A stretch of 64,000 bases of DNA, taken from contig NZ_SOFH01000002.1 in assembly GCF_004402495.1 (NCBI RefSeq), positions 45,833 through 109,832 on the forward strand, in the 5' to 3' direction. The notes beneath the pieces were generated by a model. That model was given only the letters and a program-made list of their open reading frames with translations, was not told the DNA's origin and made no database searches. Source of the DNA: Cryobacterium sp. HLT2-28. GTDB taxonomy: Bacteria; Actinomycetota; Actinomycetes; Actinomycetales; Microbacteriaceae. Below are positions 9,418 through 18,063 of the stretch, one piece after another. Every line of letters begins with the position of its first letter. Positions within the stretch are counted from its first letter, which is position 1. A program made the position numbers and the translations under genes.

Positions 9418-10233
9418 TTACAGCCGGTTCTCGGCCAGCCAGGCCAGAAGCACCCGTTCGAACTCCGCCGGCCGTTCCGCGCTGGGCAGGTGGGCGGTGT
9501 TCCGGAACGTGCAGCCGGTGGCTTGCGGCAGGGTCGACAGCAGGTATTCGTATTGCGCCAGCGCGGGGGTGATGTCGAATTCGCCGACCGTGACCAGGGC
9601 AGGCACCTCGATGTCGACCACCCGGATGCTCGCCGGCGGCTCCAGTGGGATGGGGAGCGGATTCTCCTCGGCGTGCACCACGTTCACCCGGTTGAGGGCA
9701 TAGGCCGTGGAGAGGAACTCGGGGTCGAGGTCGGCTTCGGTGCGGAGCGGCCCGATCGCCCAGAGGGCGACTTCGAGCCGGGCCAGGCGGTGCCAGTCCT
9801 TCACGTCGAACGCGCGGTCGAGTTCGTCGAAGAGGGCATCCTCCGCCTCGGTCAGTTCCACCTCGGGGAAACCGCTGGGGCCCGACCCGATCGTGACCAG
9901 CCCGGTCACCCGGTCGGGGTGTTCCAGGGCCAGGTCGATGGCGATCGAGCCCCCGCGAGAGCACCCGACCAGGGTGGCCGCGGCCACCCCGAGGTGGTCG
10001 AGAACGGCGACGGCGTCGGCGCGGTTGGAGAAGGCGACATCCTCGGTGCTGGTCTGGCCGAATCCGCGGCTGTCGAAGCGGATGACGAAGTGGCCGGCCG
10101 CCAGCGCGGCGATTTGCGGGTCCCACATCCGGAGGTTCGCGATGCCGGCGTGCAGCAGCAGTAGGGCGGGCGCCGAGGCATGCCCGTCGGTCTCGTAGTA
10201 CAGCGATGCGCCTGGAACGGTGAGATGGGGCAT
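9418..10233 (-). CDS. Alpha/beta-fold hydrolase
   Basis: The 271-residue protein shows the nucleophile elbow GCSRGG, an oxyanion-side motif LLLLHAGIANLRMW, the acid Asp in VTVGEFDI and the catalytic His in RNTAHLP. The order is that of esterase/haloperoxidase-like hydrolases; the substrate is unknown. Upstream in-frame starts are rejected because a TACGCT box (reverse strand, 10240-10245) ends six bases before the ATG at 10233, which implies a leaderless message. It is divergent from the AEC carrier gene. Confidence 0.88.
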   Translation of the reverse strand: MPHLTVPGASLYYETDGHASAPALLLLHAGIANLRMWDPQIAALAAGHFVIRFDSRGFGQTSTEDVAFSNRADAVAVLDHLGVAAATLVGCSRGGSIAIDLALEHPDRVTGLVTIGSGPSGFPEVELTEAEDALFDELDRAFDVKDWHRLARLEVALWAIGPLRTEADLDPEFLSTAYALNRVNVVHAEENPLPIPLEPPASIRVVDIEVPALVTVGEFDITPALAQYEYLLSTLPQATGCTFRNTAHLPSAERPAEFERVLLAWLAENRL

Positions 10234-10239
10234 GGCTCG

Positions 10240-10245
10240 AGCGTA
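10240..10245 (-). promoter_or_regulatory. -10 box of a leaderless promoter
   Basis: TACGCT on the minus strand lies 6 bases before the ATG at 10233, so the transcript would begin at or next to the start codon. Confidence 0.5.
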
Positions 10246-10302
10246 GGCGGGCCGCTTCTCCGGCCGCAAGGACCCGGCTGACTTTCGGCCGCCGCCACCC
10301 CG

Positions 10303-10308
10303 TAGGCT
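10303..10308 (+). promoter_or_regulatory. -10 box of a leaderless promoter
   Basis: TAGGCT lies 7 bases before the ATG at 10316; no Shine-Dalgarno sequence is present. Confidence 0.5.
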
Positions 10309-10315
10309 CTGTCCC

Positions 10316-11245
10316 ATGGGCGGTGTGCTGGTGGGGTTCGCCATCATCGGGTTCGTGATCCTGGTCGGCTACCTGATCGAACGATTCGGGGTGGCCGGCG
10401 CGGGCGCGCAGCGGGTGCTCAACCGGGTCGCCTTCTTCGTGGCGACACCGGCCCTGTTGTTCACGGTGCTGTCCCACGCGGATGCCCGGGTGCTGTTCTC
10501 GTCGTTCCTCCTGACCAGCCTCTGCAGCGTCCTGCTCGGCGCCGGGCTCTACCTCGTCATCGCGCGGCTGTTCTTCCACACCCCGGTCGCCGAAACCGTT
10601 CTCGGCGCGGCCTCGTCGGGCTACGTCAACGCGAACAACATCGGGCTGCCCGTGGCCATCTACGTGCTCGGGAGCGCGCGCTTCGTCGCCCCGATCCTGC
10701 TGCTGCAACTGCTCGTGCTCGCCCCGGTGATCCTGGCGGTGCTCGACGTGTCGACGAGGGGCCGGCTGTCCGTGCGCGCCATCCTGACCCAGCCGTTGCG
10801 CAACCCGATGATCATCGCCTCCGCAGCCGGGGTGCTGGTCTCGATCTCGGGGATGCGGCTGCCCGCTCCCGTGCTGGCGCCGCTGGAGCTGCTCGGCGGT
10901 GCGGCGATCCCGATGGTGCTGCTCGCGTTCGGGATGTCGCTCTCCGGGGAGCGGCTGCTGCGGGCCGGCTCCGGGCGGAGGCTGGTCGCCACCGCCGCCG
11001 TGATCAAGGTGGTCGTGGTGCCGTCGATCGCATTCCTGCTCGGCCGGTTCGTGTTCGCGCTCGACGCGGCCGAGCTGTTCGGTGTCGTCACCATCTCCGC
11101 GCTGCCCACGGCGCAGAACATCTACAACTTCGCCGCCCGGTATGACCGTGGCGTGACGGTGACGCGGGACACCGTGCTGGTCACGACCCTGGCCTCGGTG
11201 CCGGCCCTGCTGCTGATCGCGGCGCTCCTGGCGCCCGGTCGCTGA
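10316..11245 (+). CDS. AEC-family (auxin efflux carrier-like) transporter
   Basis: The 309-residue protein has about ten membrane segments arranged as two halves. The first half carries the conserved SSGYVNANNIGLPV stretch and the second GGAAIPMVLLAFGMSL, both typical of AEC permeases of organic acids or amino acids. Substrate and direction are not readable. The message is probably leaderless and the gene is divergent from the alpha/beta hydrolase. Confidence 0.9.
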   Translation: MGGVLVGFAIIGFVILVGYLIERFGVAGAGAQRVLNRVAFFVATPALLFTVLSHADARVLFSSFLLTSLCSVLLGAGLYLVIARLFFHTPVAETVLGAASSGYVNANNIGLPVAIYVLGSARFVAPILLLQLLVLAPVILAVLDVSTRGRLSVRAILTQPLRNPMIIASAAGVLVSISGMRLPAPVLAPLELLGGAAIPMVLLAFGMSLSGERLLRAGSGRRLVATAAVIKVVVVPSIAFLLGRFVFALDAAELFGVVTISALPTAQNIYNFAARYDRGVTVTRDTVLVTTLASVPALLLIAALLAPGR

Positions 11246-11260
11246 GCGAGCCCGTCGAAA

Positions 11261-11902
11261 TCAGTGCCGGATCGGGTGACTGGCCGCCGGCCGTCGCGTC
11301 AGCCAGGGCCGCAGCATCCGGGTGACCCGCGGCATCACCAGGAAGGTCATGGTCGGGGCCATCACGAGTGTCGTCACCAGGATCTTGGGCAGGACGTCCA
11401 CGTCGTGCCAGCCGGGGATCAGCCAGGTCGCGAGCAGGGTGAAGGCCAGGTTCGTCGGGAGGAAGCCCAGCCCGATGCTCACGGCCTGCTTCCACCGCGG
11501 CGGCTGGAAGGATGGCGCCGCGTCGACGTCGTCATCATCGGAAGCAGGGGCGTCGAACCAACCCTCGATACCGGTGCGCTTCTCCACCCGGGCGTCGAGG
11601 ATGAGATCGTGGCCGTCGATCAGCCAGTGCGCCCGCTCCTCAGAGCCCTCCCAGGCATCCAGCAGCTCGGAGTTCGCGAAGCGGTAGAGCATGTGCCAGC
11701 TGAGCGAATCCGCGGTGGCGCGCACCCAGCCGGAGCCGAGGAACCCGGGGAAGCTGCCGGCGAGGTCCATCCCCTGCTGGGCCCAGTGGGTGGCGTCCGG
11801 GATTCGGGTGGGCTCGACCCGGCGGGTGACGGACACGGTGACGGAGGACGCAGGCTGCGCTTGTGGCGCTCCGGCGGCGTTCCCCGGAGACACGGAAGAC
11901 AT
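11261..11902 (-). CDS. Antibiotic-biosynthesis-monooxygenase-domain membrane protein
   Basis: The 213-residue protein has an ABM-like ferredoxin-fold domain at about residues 20-115 (WHMLYRFANSELLDAW lies in it) and two C-terminal membrane helices at about 140-165 and 170-190. Such fusions are common in actinobacteria and uncharacterised. An acidic linker (DDDDVDAA) separates the parts. The start agrees with a GATACT box six bases upstream, again a leaderless arrangement. Confidence 0.78.
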   Translation of the reverse strand: MSSVSPGNAAGAPQAQPASSVTVSVTRRVEPTRIPDATHWAQQGMDLAGSFPGFLGSGWVRATADSLSWHMLYRFANSELLDAWEGSEERAHWLIDGHDLILDARVEKRTGIEGWFDAPASDDDDVDAAPSFQPPRWKQAVSIGLGFLPTNLAFTLLATWLIPGWHDVDVLPKILVTTLVMAPTMTFLVMPRVTRMLRPWLTRRPAASHPIRH

Positions 11903-11908
11903 GGTTCC

Positions 11909-11914
11909 AGTATC
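11909..11914 (-). promoter_or_regulatory. -10 box of a leaderless promoter
   Basis: GATACT on the minus strand lies 6 bases before the ATG at 11902. Confidence 0.45.
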
Positions 11915-11980
11915 GCCGCTGCGTGCACTCCTACCGTTGCCGTCTCGTTTCCGGCTCGTTGCGGGCGGCCGGGCACCCGC

Positions 11981-12817
11981 TTAGAAGATCATCGGGCGGT
12001 CGTCGTCCTCGCCGTCCAGGGCCAGCTCCACCACGACGGGAACATGGTCGCTGGGCGCGTCGCCCTTGCGTTCGCCCCGGTGGATGCTCGCCCCGGTGAC
12101 CAGGTCGGCGAACGCCGGCGAGCCGAGGATGAAGTCGATCCGCAGGCCCTCGTTGCGCGGGAAACGCAGCTGCTTGTAGTCCCAGTAGGTGAAGCCCTCC
12201 GGAACCAGCGGGCGCACCACGTCGTGCAGCCCCGCGCCTTCGAAGGCCGCGAAGGCCGCGCGCTCAGGCGGCGAGATGTGCGTGGAGACCCCGGGGATCA
12301 GGGTGGGGTCGCCCACGTCACGCTCCAACGGGGCGACGTTCCAATCGCCCATCAGGGCCAGGGCCAGCTGCGGGTTCGCGGCGAGTTCCTGCCGCGCGTG
12401 CTCCTCGAGCCGGGCCAGCCAGTCCAGCTTGTAGGCGTAGTGCGGGTCGTCGAGGGACCGCCCGTTCGGCACGTACAGGCTCCACAGGCGCAGGTCGCCG
12501 ACGGTGGCGCCGAGCGCACGCGCCTCGAGCGGCAGGCCGGGACCTTCCTCGCCCTTCTGGAAACCGGGCATCCCGGGGAAGGCGGTGGCGACATCCGTCA
12601 GTTCGTGACGGCTCGCGAACGCGACCCCGTTCCACTGGCTCAGGCCGTGGATGGCCAGCTCGTAACCGGCCTCTTCGAACTGATGGGCCGGGAACTGCTC
12701 CGGCTTGCACTTGATCTCCTGCATCGCGAGCACGTCGATGTCCTCGCGCACCATCCAATCGACCACCCGGTCGACGCGGGCTCGGATCGAATTGACGTTC
12801 CAGGTGGCGATGCGCAT
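11981..12817 (-). CDS. xthA: Exodeoxyribonuclease III (AP endonuclease)
   Basis: The 278-residue protein matches the ExoIII/AP endonuclease family in length and motifs: TWNVNSIRARVD at the start, MQEIKC (metal-binding Glu), GDWNVAPLERD (catalytic Asp-Asn), LRIDFILGS and the catalytic His in PSDHVPVVVEL. It acts in base-excision repair on abasic sites and 3' blocks. TAGGCT six bases upstream of the ATG implies a leaderless message. It is divergent from the F420-dependent oxidoreductase gene. Confidence 0.95.
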   Translation of the reverse strand: MRIATWNVNSIRARVDRVVDWMVREDIDVLAMQEIKCKPEQFPAHQFEEAGYELAIHGLSQWNGVAFASRHELTDVATAFPGMPGFQKGEEGPGLPLEARALGATVGDLRLWSLYVPNGRSLDDPHYAYKLDWLARLEEHARQELAANPQLALALMGDWNVAPLERDVGDPTLIPGVSTHISPPERAAFAAFEGAGLHDVVRPLVPEGFTYWDYKQLRFPRNEGLRIDFILGSPAFADLVTGASIHRGERKGDAPSDHVPVVVELALDGEDDDRPMIF

Positions 12818-12823
12818 GCCCCC

Positions 12824-12829
12824 AGCCTA
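12824..12829 (-). promoter_or_regulatory. -10 box of a leaderless promoter
   Basis: TAGGCT on the minus strand lies 6 bases before the xthA start at 12817. Confidence 0.5.
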
Positions 12830-12917
12830 TTTGACGGACACCGCACCGCCCGGGACGGGGATACTCGGAGACAGCAATGGCAGGATTGACGCACGACCAG
12901 AAGGCAGGGGTGGACCC

Positions 12918-13919
12918 ATGACGGATTTGCAGATCGGCTACGCGGCGATGCTGGAGCAGTTCGCGCCGGCGGAGGCCGTTGCGCTCTCGGCCTACGCCGA
13001 GGAACACGGCTTCACCGGCGTGATGGCGGCGGACCACTTCCAGCCGTGGGTGCCCGCCCAGGGCCAGTCCTCGTTCGTCTGGAGCGTGCTCGCCGCGGTC
13101 GCCGAGCGCACCAAGGGCGACTTCGGCCCCGGCGTCACCGCGCCCACCTTCCGCTGGCACCCGGCGATGGTCGCCCAGGCCTCGGCCACGCTGGCGTCGA
13201 TGTACCCGGGCCGGCACTGGCTCGGCCTCGGCTCCGGCGAGGCCCTCAACGAGCACATCGTCGGCGGCTACTGGCCCGAGGCCCCCGAACGCATCAACCG
13301 CATGTTCGAGGCCATCGAGATCATCTCGAAGCTGTTCACCGCGTCGATCGCCGGCAAGGACGTCAAGCACTCCGGCCAGTTCTTCAAACTCGAGTCGACC
13401 CGGCTCTGGACCATGCCGGAGGTTGCCCCCGAGATCCTCGTCGCGACCGCCGGGCCGGTCACCGCCAAGCGCGCGGGGCGGCAGGCCGACGGCCTGATCA
13501 CGGTCGGAGCCCCGCTGGAGAAGATCTCGATGCTGTTCGGCAAGTTCGACGACGGCGCCCGCGACGCCGGCAAGGACCCGTCGACCATGCCCAAGGTGCT
13601 GCAACTGCACATGAGCTGGGCCGAGACCGACGAAGAGGCGATGACGAACGCGCTGCACGAATGGCCGAACGGCGGGATGAAGTTCCCGAAGGGGGACATC
13701 CGGTCGCCGTTCGAGTTCGAGCAGATGGCGAAGCTGGTGCGGCCGGAGGACTTCGAGGGGCGGATGATCATCTCGGCCGACCCCGACGACCACCGCGCCT
13801 ACATCCAGAAGTTCGTCGACCTCGGCTTCGACCGGATCTACCTGCACAATGTGGGGCGCAACCAGCGCCAGTGGATCGACGTGTTCGGCGCATCCGTGCT
13901 GCCGAAGCTCGTGCGGTAG
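12918..13919 (+). CDS. F420-dependent LLM-class oxidoreductase (TIGR03557/Fgd-like)
   Basis: The 333-residue protein is a luciferase-like TIM barrel of the G6PDH-like F420 group: [11 protein letters not shown] near residue 35, [33 protein letters not shown], and [12 protein letters not shown]. Relatives use coenzyme F420 for hydride transfer; the substrate is unknown. Its stop codon shares a base with the cofE start (TAGTG), so it is translationally coupled to F420 biosynthesis. An AGGGGTGG site precedes the ATG. Confidence 0.9.
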   Translation: MTDLQIGYAAMLEQFAPAEAVALSAYAEEHGFTGVMAADHFQPWVPAQGQSSFVWSVLAAVAERTKGDFGPGVTAPTFRWHPAMVAQASATLASMYPGRHWLGLGSGEALNEHIVGGYWPEAPERINRMFEAIEIISKLFTASIAGKDVKHSGQFFKLESTRLWTMPEVAPEILVATAGPVTAKRAGRQADGLITVGAPLEKISMLFGKFDDGARDAGKDPSTMPKVLQLHMSWAETDEEAMTNALHEWPNGGMKFPKGDIRSPFEFEQMAKLVRPEDFEGRMIISADPDDHRAYIQKFVDLGFDRIYLHNVGRNQRQWIDVFGASVLPKLVR

Positions 13920-14779
13920 TGGCGCCCGACCCCACCGGGATGCACGTCTTCGTGCTCGCGGGCATCGGCGAGGTGCGGGCCGGTGACGACCTCGCCGCGC
14001 TCATTCTGGCCGCCGCCGAGTCGCCGGCCGCCCGTCTGGCGGACGGCGATATCCTCGCTGTGACCAGCAAAATTGTCTCCAAGGCCGAGGGGCGCCAGGT
14101 CGCCGCGACCGACCGGGAGCAGGCGATCACCGACGAGACCGTGCGCGTGGTCGCCACCCGCGTCTACCCGGGCGGGGTCACCCGCATCGTGGAGAACCGG
14201 CAGGGACTTGTGATGGCGGCGGCCGGCGTCGACGCGAGCAACACCGCCGACGGCACGGTGCTGCTGCTGCCCGTCGACCCGGATGCCTCCGCCCGCGCGC
14301 TCTGCACCGCCCTGCGCGCGCGCACCGGGCTGCGGCTCGGCGTGCTGATCACCGACACGGTCGGCCGCCCGTGGCGGGAGGGCCAGACCGACATTGCGAT
14401 CGGCGCGGCTGGGGTGGCGGTGCTCGACGACCTGCGCGGCACGACGGATGCCTCCGGCCGGCAACTCGACGTCACCGTCGCCGCCGTCGCCGACGAGATC
14501 GCCGGCGCGGCCGACCTCGTCAAGGGCAAGACCAGCGGCAACCCCGTCGCCGTCGTGCGCGGGCTCGGCCGGCTGGTTGAGGCGCTGCAACTGCAGCAGG
14601 GGCCGGCGCCGCAGGATGCCGCGGGCGGCGCATCCGCTTTGCTGCGCCCGAGTGAGACCGACATGTTCCGGCTCGGCACCGCCGAAGCCGTGGCAGAGGG
14701 GTACGCGGCGGGCTATGCCGCCGGAATCGCCGCGGCACGCGCGGCGGGTCCCGTGGCGGAGCGGTCGGGGCGCGGCTAG
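13919..14779 (+). CDS. cofE: Coenzyme F420-0:L-glutamate ligase
   Basis: CofE adds gamma-linked glutamates to F420-0. The 286-residue protein shows the family blocks [36 protein letters not shown] and [27 protein letters not shown]. It is a stand-alone CofE and lacks the C-terminal nitroreductase domain of mycobacterial FbiB, so reduction of dehydro-F420-0 needs another gene, not seen here. The GTG at 13919 overlaps the previous stop; an in-frame ATG at 13940 is the alternative start. The C-terminus ends in Ala/Gly-rich repeats ([12 protein letters not shown]). Confidence 0.93.
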   Translation: MAPDPTGMHVFVLAGIGEVRAGDDLAALILAAAESPAARLADGDILAVTSKIVSKAEGRQVAATDREQAITDETVRVVATRVYPGGVTRIVENRQGLVMAAAGVDASNTADGTVLLLPVDPDASARALCTALRARTGLRLGVLITDTVGRPWREGQTDIAIGAAGVAVLDDLRGTTDASGRQLDVTVAAVADEIAGAADLVKGKTSGNPVAVVRGLGRLVEALQLQQGPAPQDAAGGASALLRPSETDMFRLGTAEAVAEGYAAGYAAGIAAARAAGPVAERSGRG

Positions 14780-15125
14780 CGCAGTGAGGCGGCGTGACGG
14801 CGCGCCGTGAGGCACCGAGCGCCCCACTGCGAGACGGCGTCGACGAGTACGGCAATCGACATGGGTGCCGTTGCTGTTTCCGGGGCGGAGCGCTAAGTTG
14901 AGGATTTTCTGCGCGAACCGTTGCCATTGACCCAGGTCTCCGCGACAACAGGCTCGGAAGCCCCACCGAACCACTTCACTCCGGTCGGCCTTCGAGCGTC
15001 CCAGACCTGGTCAAGAACTCGACGAAGCAGCGCTGAAACCTGGCATTCGCACTCTTGTCTTGTCCCGCAGGTCCCTGTCCGCCGTCACTCCCAACAACCG
15101 TCACTCCCAACAAAGGGGTTGTCTC
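14780..15125. other. 346-base gap without a convincing gene
   Basis: Composition is lower in GC than the surroundings. The only clear structure is the tandem 16-mer at its right end; no RNA gene, operator or strong terminator is visible. Confidence 0.6.
15082..15113. repeat. Perfect tandem duplication of a 16-mer
   Basis: CCGTCACTCCCAACAA occurs twice without a gap, ending just ahead of the AAGGGG ribosome-binding site of the M1 peptidase gene. Confidence 0.9.
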
Positions 15126-16817
15126 GTGCACTCATCCAGAAAGTTCCACACCGTCGCCCTCGCGGGGCTGTCCGTGTTCGCACTGGCTGCCTGCGGGACT
15201 GGAACAGCAGCGACCCCCAACACGTCTGCAGGCACGGTGAGGGTGACACCGGCGGTCGCGGTCGTTCCGGCAACGATCGGATTCGGCGCGCTCAGTGGTA
15301 CGGCGCAGGTCTCTCCCGGGAAGGATGAGGCGCGCTACCCGGCCGGCGCCGCCGGAAGCGGTGACCCGTACTTCCCCAACGCCGGCAACGGCGGGTACGA
15401 CGTCCAGCACTACGACCTCGCTCTCCGTTACTCGCCGCCGGTGGACCCCACGGTGCTCACCGGCCGCCTGAGCGCCGTCGCGACCATCACACTTCGCGCG
15501 ACGCAGGATCTACAGTCACTGAACTTCGACTTGCGCGGGCTCGACGTCACCTCGGTCCGGGTGGACGGCAAGGCGGCGGTACACGGGGATTCGCGCGGCA
15601 AAGACAGCGCCGAGTGGTCACAGATTCAGGACGATGCGAACCGATACTGGGAACTCACCGTCGGGCTGCTGCCGAAGCTCAAAGAAGGACGGACGACGAC
15701 CATCGTCATTGAGTATGGCGGGATCACCGGGCGGCCGCTCGACACGACCGGTGCTCTCTACGGGTGGGTCACCACTGCTGACGGGGCCATGGTGGTCAAT
15801 GAGCCCGACGGCGCGGCGACCTGGTATCCCGTGAACGACGACCCGCAAGACAAGGCAACGTACACCTTCCGGATCACGGTCCCGGCCGGTAAGACGGCTG
15901 TGGCGAACGGCCTGCCTGCAGGGGAGCCCCGTACCAAGGCCGGGTGGACGACCTGGACGTGGCGGGCAACGGACCCGATGTCCAGTTACCTGTCGACGGC
16001 GAGCGTCGGTGACTTCGCCATATCCCGCGACCCGAGTTCGGACCGTCTGCCCATCATCAATGCTGTCGACGATGGTGTCACGGGTGAGGCCCTCACAGAG
16101 ACGACAGCGGCCCTCGCGCTACAGCCCCGGATGATCACCTTTCTGGAGGCCCAGTTCGGGCGATACCCGTTCGAGTCGTTCGGCGCGATTGTCGACGACG
16201 ATTCGGTCGACTACGCGCTGGAAACCCAGACGCGTCCGGTCTACTCAGGGGTCGCGGACGAATACACGGTGGTGCACGAACTGGGTCACCAGTGGTTCGG
16301 CAACTCTGTCACCCCGTCAGATTGGAAGGACATCTGGCTGAACGAAGGCTGGGCGAGCTATATCGAGTGGCTGTGGGCCGAGCATCAAGGCACGGCCACA
16401 ATTCCCGACCAGTTCGCCGACACCGTGGCATTTCTCGACGCAACCAACGGCTGGGCGCTCAACATCGCAGACCCGGGTCGCGACAATCTGTTCGCGAATC
16501 CGGTCTACCTGCGGGGAGCGGCCACCTTGTACGCGTTGCGCGCCAAGATCGGCGATGCCGCGTTCTTCGCCGGCGCCCGGTTGTGGCTCACCCGGTACAA
16601 CGACTCGAATGCGACCACTGAGGACTTCGAAGCCGTGATGGAAAAGACCTCGGGCCAGCAACTCCACACCTTCTTCGACGACTGGCTGCGCGAAGGCGAC
16701 CGCCCGGCAATGCCCCAGCCCCAAGCGCCGTCTCCGGCGAGGAGCGCTCAAGCAACCCAGGCGCCCGTCGGGTTCGCGGGTTCCCACGGCAGAGAAGGTC
16801 GGCCAGGCTCTCGTTGA
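15126..16817 (+). CDS. M1-family zinc metallopeptidase lipoprotein
   Basis: The 563-residue protein has a lipoprotein signal (lipobox LAAC, Cys at residue 23) and an M1 aminopeptidase body. The zinc site is HELGH at residues 384-388 with the third ligand Glu407 in NEGWASY; DYALETQTRP takes the place of the substrate-binding GAMEN region. It probably trims peptides at the outer face of the membrane. The GTG at 15126 is chosen because AAGGGG precedes it and the signal peptide starts there. Third-position GC is visibly lower than in neighbours, and the gene separates cofE from cofC, suggesting insertion. Confidence 0.9.
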   Translation: MHSSRKFHTVALAGLSVFALAACGTGTAATPNTSAGTVRVTPAVAVVPATIGFGALSGTAQVSPGKDEARYPAGAAGSGDPYFPNAGNGGYDVQHYDLALRYSPPVDPTVLTGRLSAVATITLRATQDLQSLNFDLRGLDVTSVRVDGKAAVHGDSRGKDSAEWSQIQDDANRYWELTVGLLPKLKEGRTTTIVIEYGGITGRPLDTTGALYGWVTTADGAMVVNEPDGAATWYPVNDDPQDKATYTFRITVPAGKTAVANGLPAGEPRTKAGWTTWTWRATDPMSSYLSTASVGDFAISRDPSSDRLPIINAVDDGVTGEALTETTAALALQPRMITFLEAQFGRYPFESFGAIVDDDSVDYALETQTRPVYSGVADEYTVVHELGHQWFGNSVTPSDWKDIWLNEGWASYIEWLWAEHQGTATIPDQFADTVAFLDATNGWALNIADPGRDNLFANPVYLRGAATLYALRAKIGDAAFFAGARLWLTRYNDSNATTEDFEAVMEKTSGQQLHTFFDDWLREGDRPAMPQPQAPSPARSAQATQAPVGFAGSHGREGRPGSR

Positions 16818-16920
16818 GCTCCTCACGATCGAGAGCGGGCCGGCGCCGCCGGACTCCGGCGGATCTAGCCCGGCGACCGGAGGCATCCGCGGTGAAACCG
16901 ACCCCACCGCCGACCGTCGG

Positions 16921-16987
16921 GATGGAGTTTTTCGCGACGCGCCGGTTGCCTCGGCGCGAATGGCGGCGAGTCGCGCAAATCTCCGTC
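16921..16987. repeat. Inverted-repeat element R1, family GGAGTTTTTCGCGAC
   Basis: The 18-base arms 16921-16938 and 16970-16987 pair with 3 mismatches around a 31-base loop that has its own GCGCCG/CGGCGC stem. The left arm sequence recurs at 17919 and 20308 in the same orientation. The rest of the 343-base gap 16818-17160 shows no gene. Confidence 0.8.
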
Positions 16988-17147
16988 TGAACCATCCTGC
17001 GTTGCGGCAGCTGCGGCCGGGCATGGCGCGACCCGGGGCATCCGGGCACGCCGTCGACGCGCTCGAGCGACGGCTCGGCGGAGGCCTGCGGTGAGCCCGG
17101 TGCTTCTCGCGAGCATCGCCGGGCTGGGCCGGGCCGACCCGCGACGG

Positions 17148-17153
17148 TAAACT
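17148..17153 (+). promoter_or_regulatory. -10 box of a leaderless promoter
   Basis: TAAACT lies 7 bases before the cofC ATG at 17161; no Shine-Dalgarno sequence. Confidence 0.5.
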
Positions 17154-17160
17154 TCGGGGC

Positions 17161-17883
17161 ATGGAATCGGGGCAGTCGGCGCAGTGGGTGGCGGTCGTCC
17201 CGGTGAAGGGAAACCCGGACGCGAAGAGCCGGCTCGGCGACCGGCCCGACCGGCCCCGGCTGGCGGATGCCTTCGCCCTCGACACGGTCGCAGCGGTGCT
17301 CGCGGCACCGCGGGTGGGCCGGGTGCTGGTAGTCACGGCCGATGACGCCCTCGCCGCACGGTTGGCCGCCCTCGGGGCGGAGATCGTGCCGGAAGCAGCC
17401 GTGCCGGAAGCAGCCGTGCCCGTGACGGAACCGGCTGCCGGGGAGGGTTCCGGCGAGAGCGCCCGGCCTCCGGCCGGCCCGATGAACGCGGCGATCCGGC
17501 AGGGGCTGACCGCGGCGCGCACCCGGTTCCCGCGGGCGAACCTGCTGGTGCTGACCGGGGATCTCCCGGCCCTCACGCCCGCCGACGTCGAGCAGGCCCT
17601 CGCGCTCGCCGCCGGCCACGAGCGATCGATGGTTCCCGACGCCGCCGGAACCGGCACGACGACCCTGCTCGCGCTCGCCGGGGTGCCGGTCGAGCCCCGC
17701 TTCGGGCCGGGCTCGCGGGCGGCGCACGAGGCCGCCGGGCACGTTCCCCTGGAGATCCCGCCGGCCGCCGGCATCCGCAGCGACGTCGACACCGCCGCCG
17801 ACCTGCTCGTCGCGGAGCGCCTCGGGCTCGGGGTGCACACGCGTCCCCTGGTCGCCGCCGACCCGGCCTCGATCGGGCGCTGA
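17161..17883 (+). CDS. cofC: 2-phospho-L-lactate (phosphoenolpyruvate) guanylyltransferase
   Basis: CofC activates phospholactate or phosphoenolpyruvate with GTP for F420-0 assembly. The 240-residue protein has the MobA-like nucleotidyltransferase start VVPVKGNPDAKSRLG, the LVLTGDLPALTP metal-binding block, and the CofC signature PDAAGTGTTTLLAL with FGPGSRAAHE. A repeated PEAAV insert near residue 80 is a local tandem expansion. R1 and R2 repeats of one family flank the gene. Confidence 0.93.
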   Translation: MESGQSAQWVAVVPVKGNPDAKSRLGDRPDRPRLADAFALDTVAAVLAAPRVGRVLVVTADDALAARLAALGAEIVPEAAVPEAAVPVTEPAAGEGSGESARPPAGPMNAAIRQGLTAARTRFPRANLLVLTGDLPALTPADVEQALALAAGHERSMVPDAAGTGTTTLLALAGVPVEPRFGPGSRAAHEAAGHVPLEIPPAAGIRSDVDTAADLLVAERLGLGVHTRPLVAADPASIGR

Positions 17884-17918
17884 CTCCGGGCGCCTGCTCC
17901 GGGCGCTGACGCTCCGGA

Positions 17919-17985
17919 ATGGAGTTATTCGCGACACGCGGTGTTTCCGGGCGCGGATCGCGGCGCGTCCCGAGGATCTCCGCAT
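17919..17985. repeat. Inverted-repeat element R2, same family as R1
   Basis: ATGGAGTTATTCGCGACACG starts the left arm at 17919; the right arm (17966-17985) is a decayed complement, sharing ATCTCCG with R1. It lies just behind cofC. Confidence 0.7.
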
Positions 17986-18013
17986 CAAGCAGATTCGGAC
18001 GCCGCGGAGAAAA

Positions 18014-18050
18014 GCGGATGCCGGCCGCGTCGGCTAGCGGCGGCATCCGT
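18014..18050. terminator. Bidirectional terminator-like hairpin
   Basis: CGGATGCCG at 18015-18023 pairs perfectly with CGGCATCCG at 18041-18049 between the convergent cofC and PTS genes. There is no T-run, as is common in actinobacteria. Confidence 0.6.
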
Positions 18051-18063
18051 CTGGGGGCCGGGC

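Noticed and set aside
16997..17093. Short plus-strand frame ending in AVDALERRLGGGLR before cofC
   Set aside because: It has no ribosome site, no recognised family and overlaps the R1 region; too little to call a gene or remnant.
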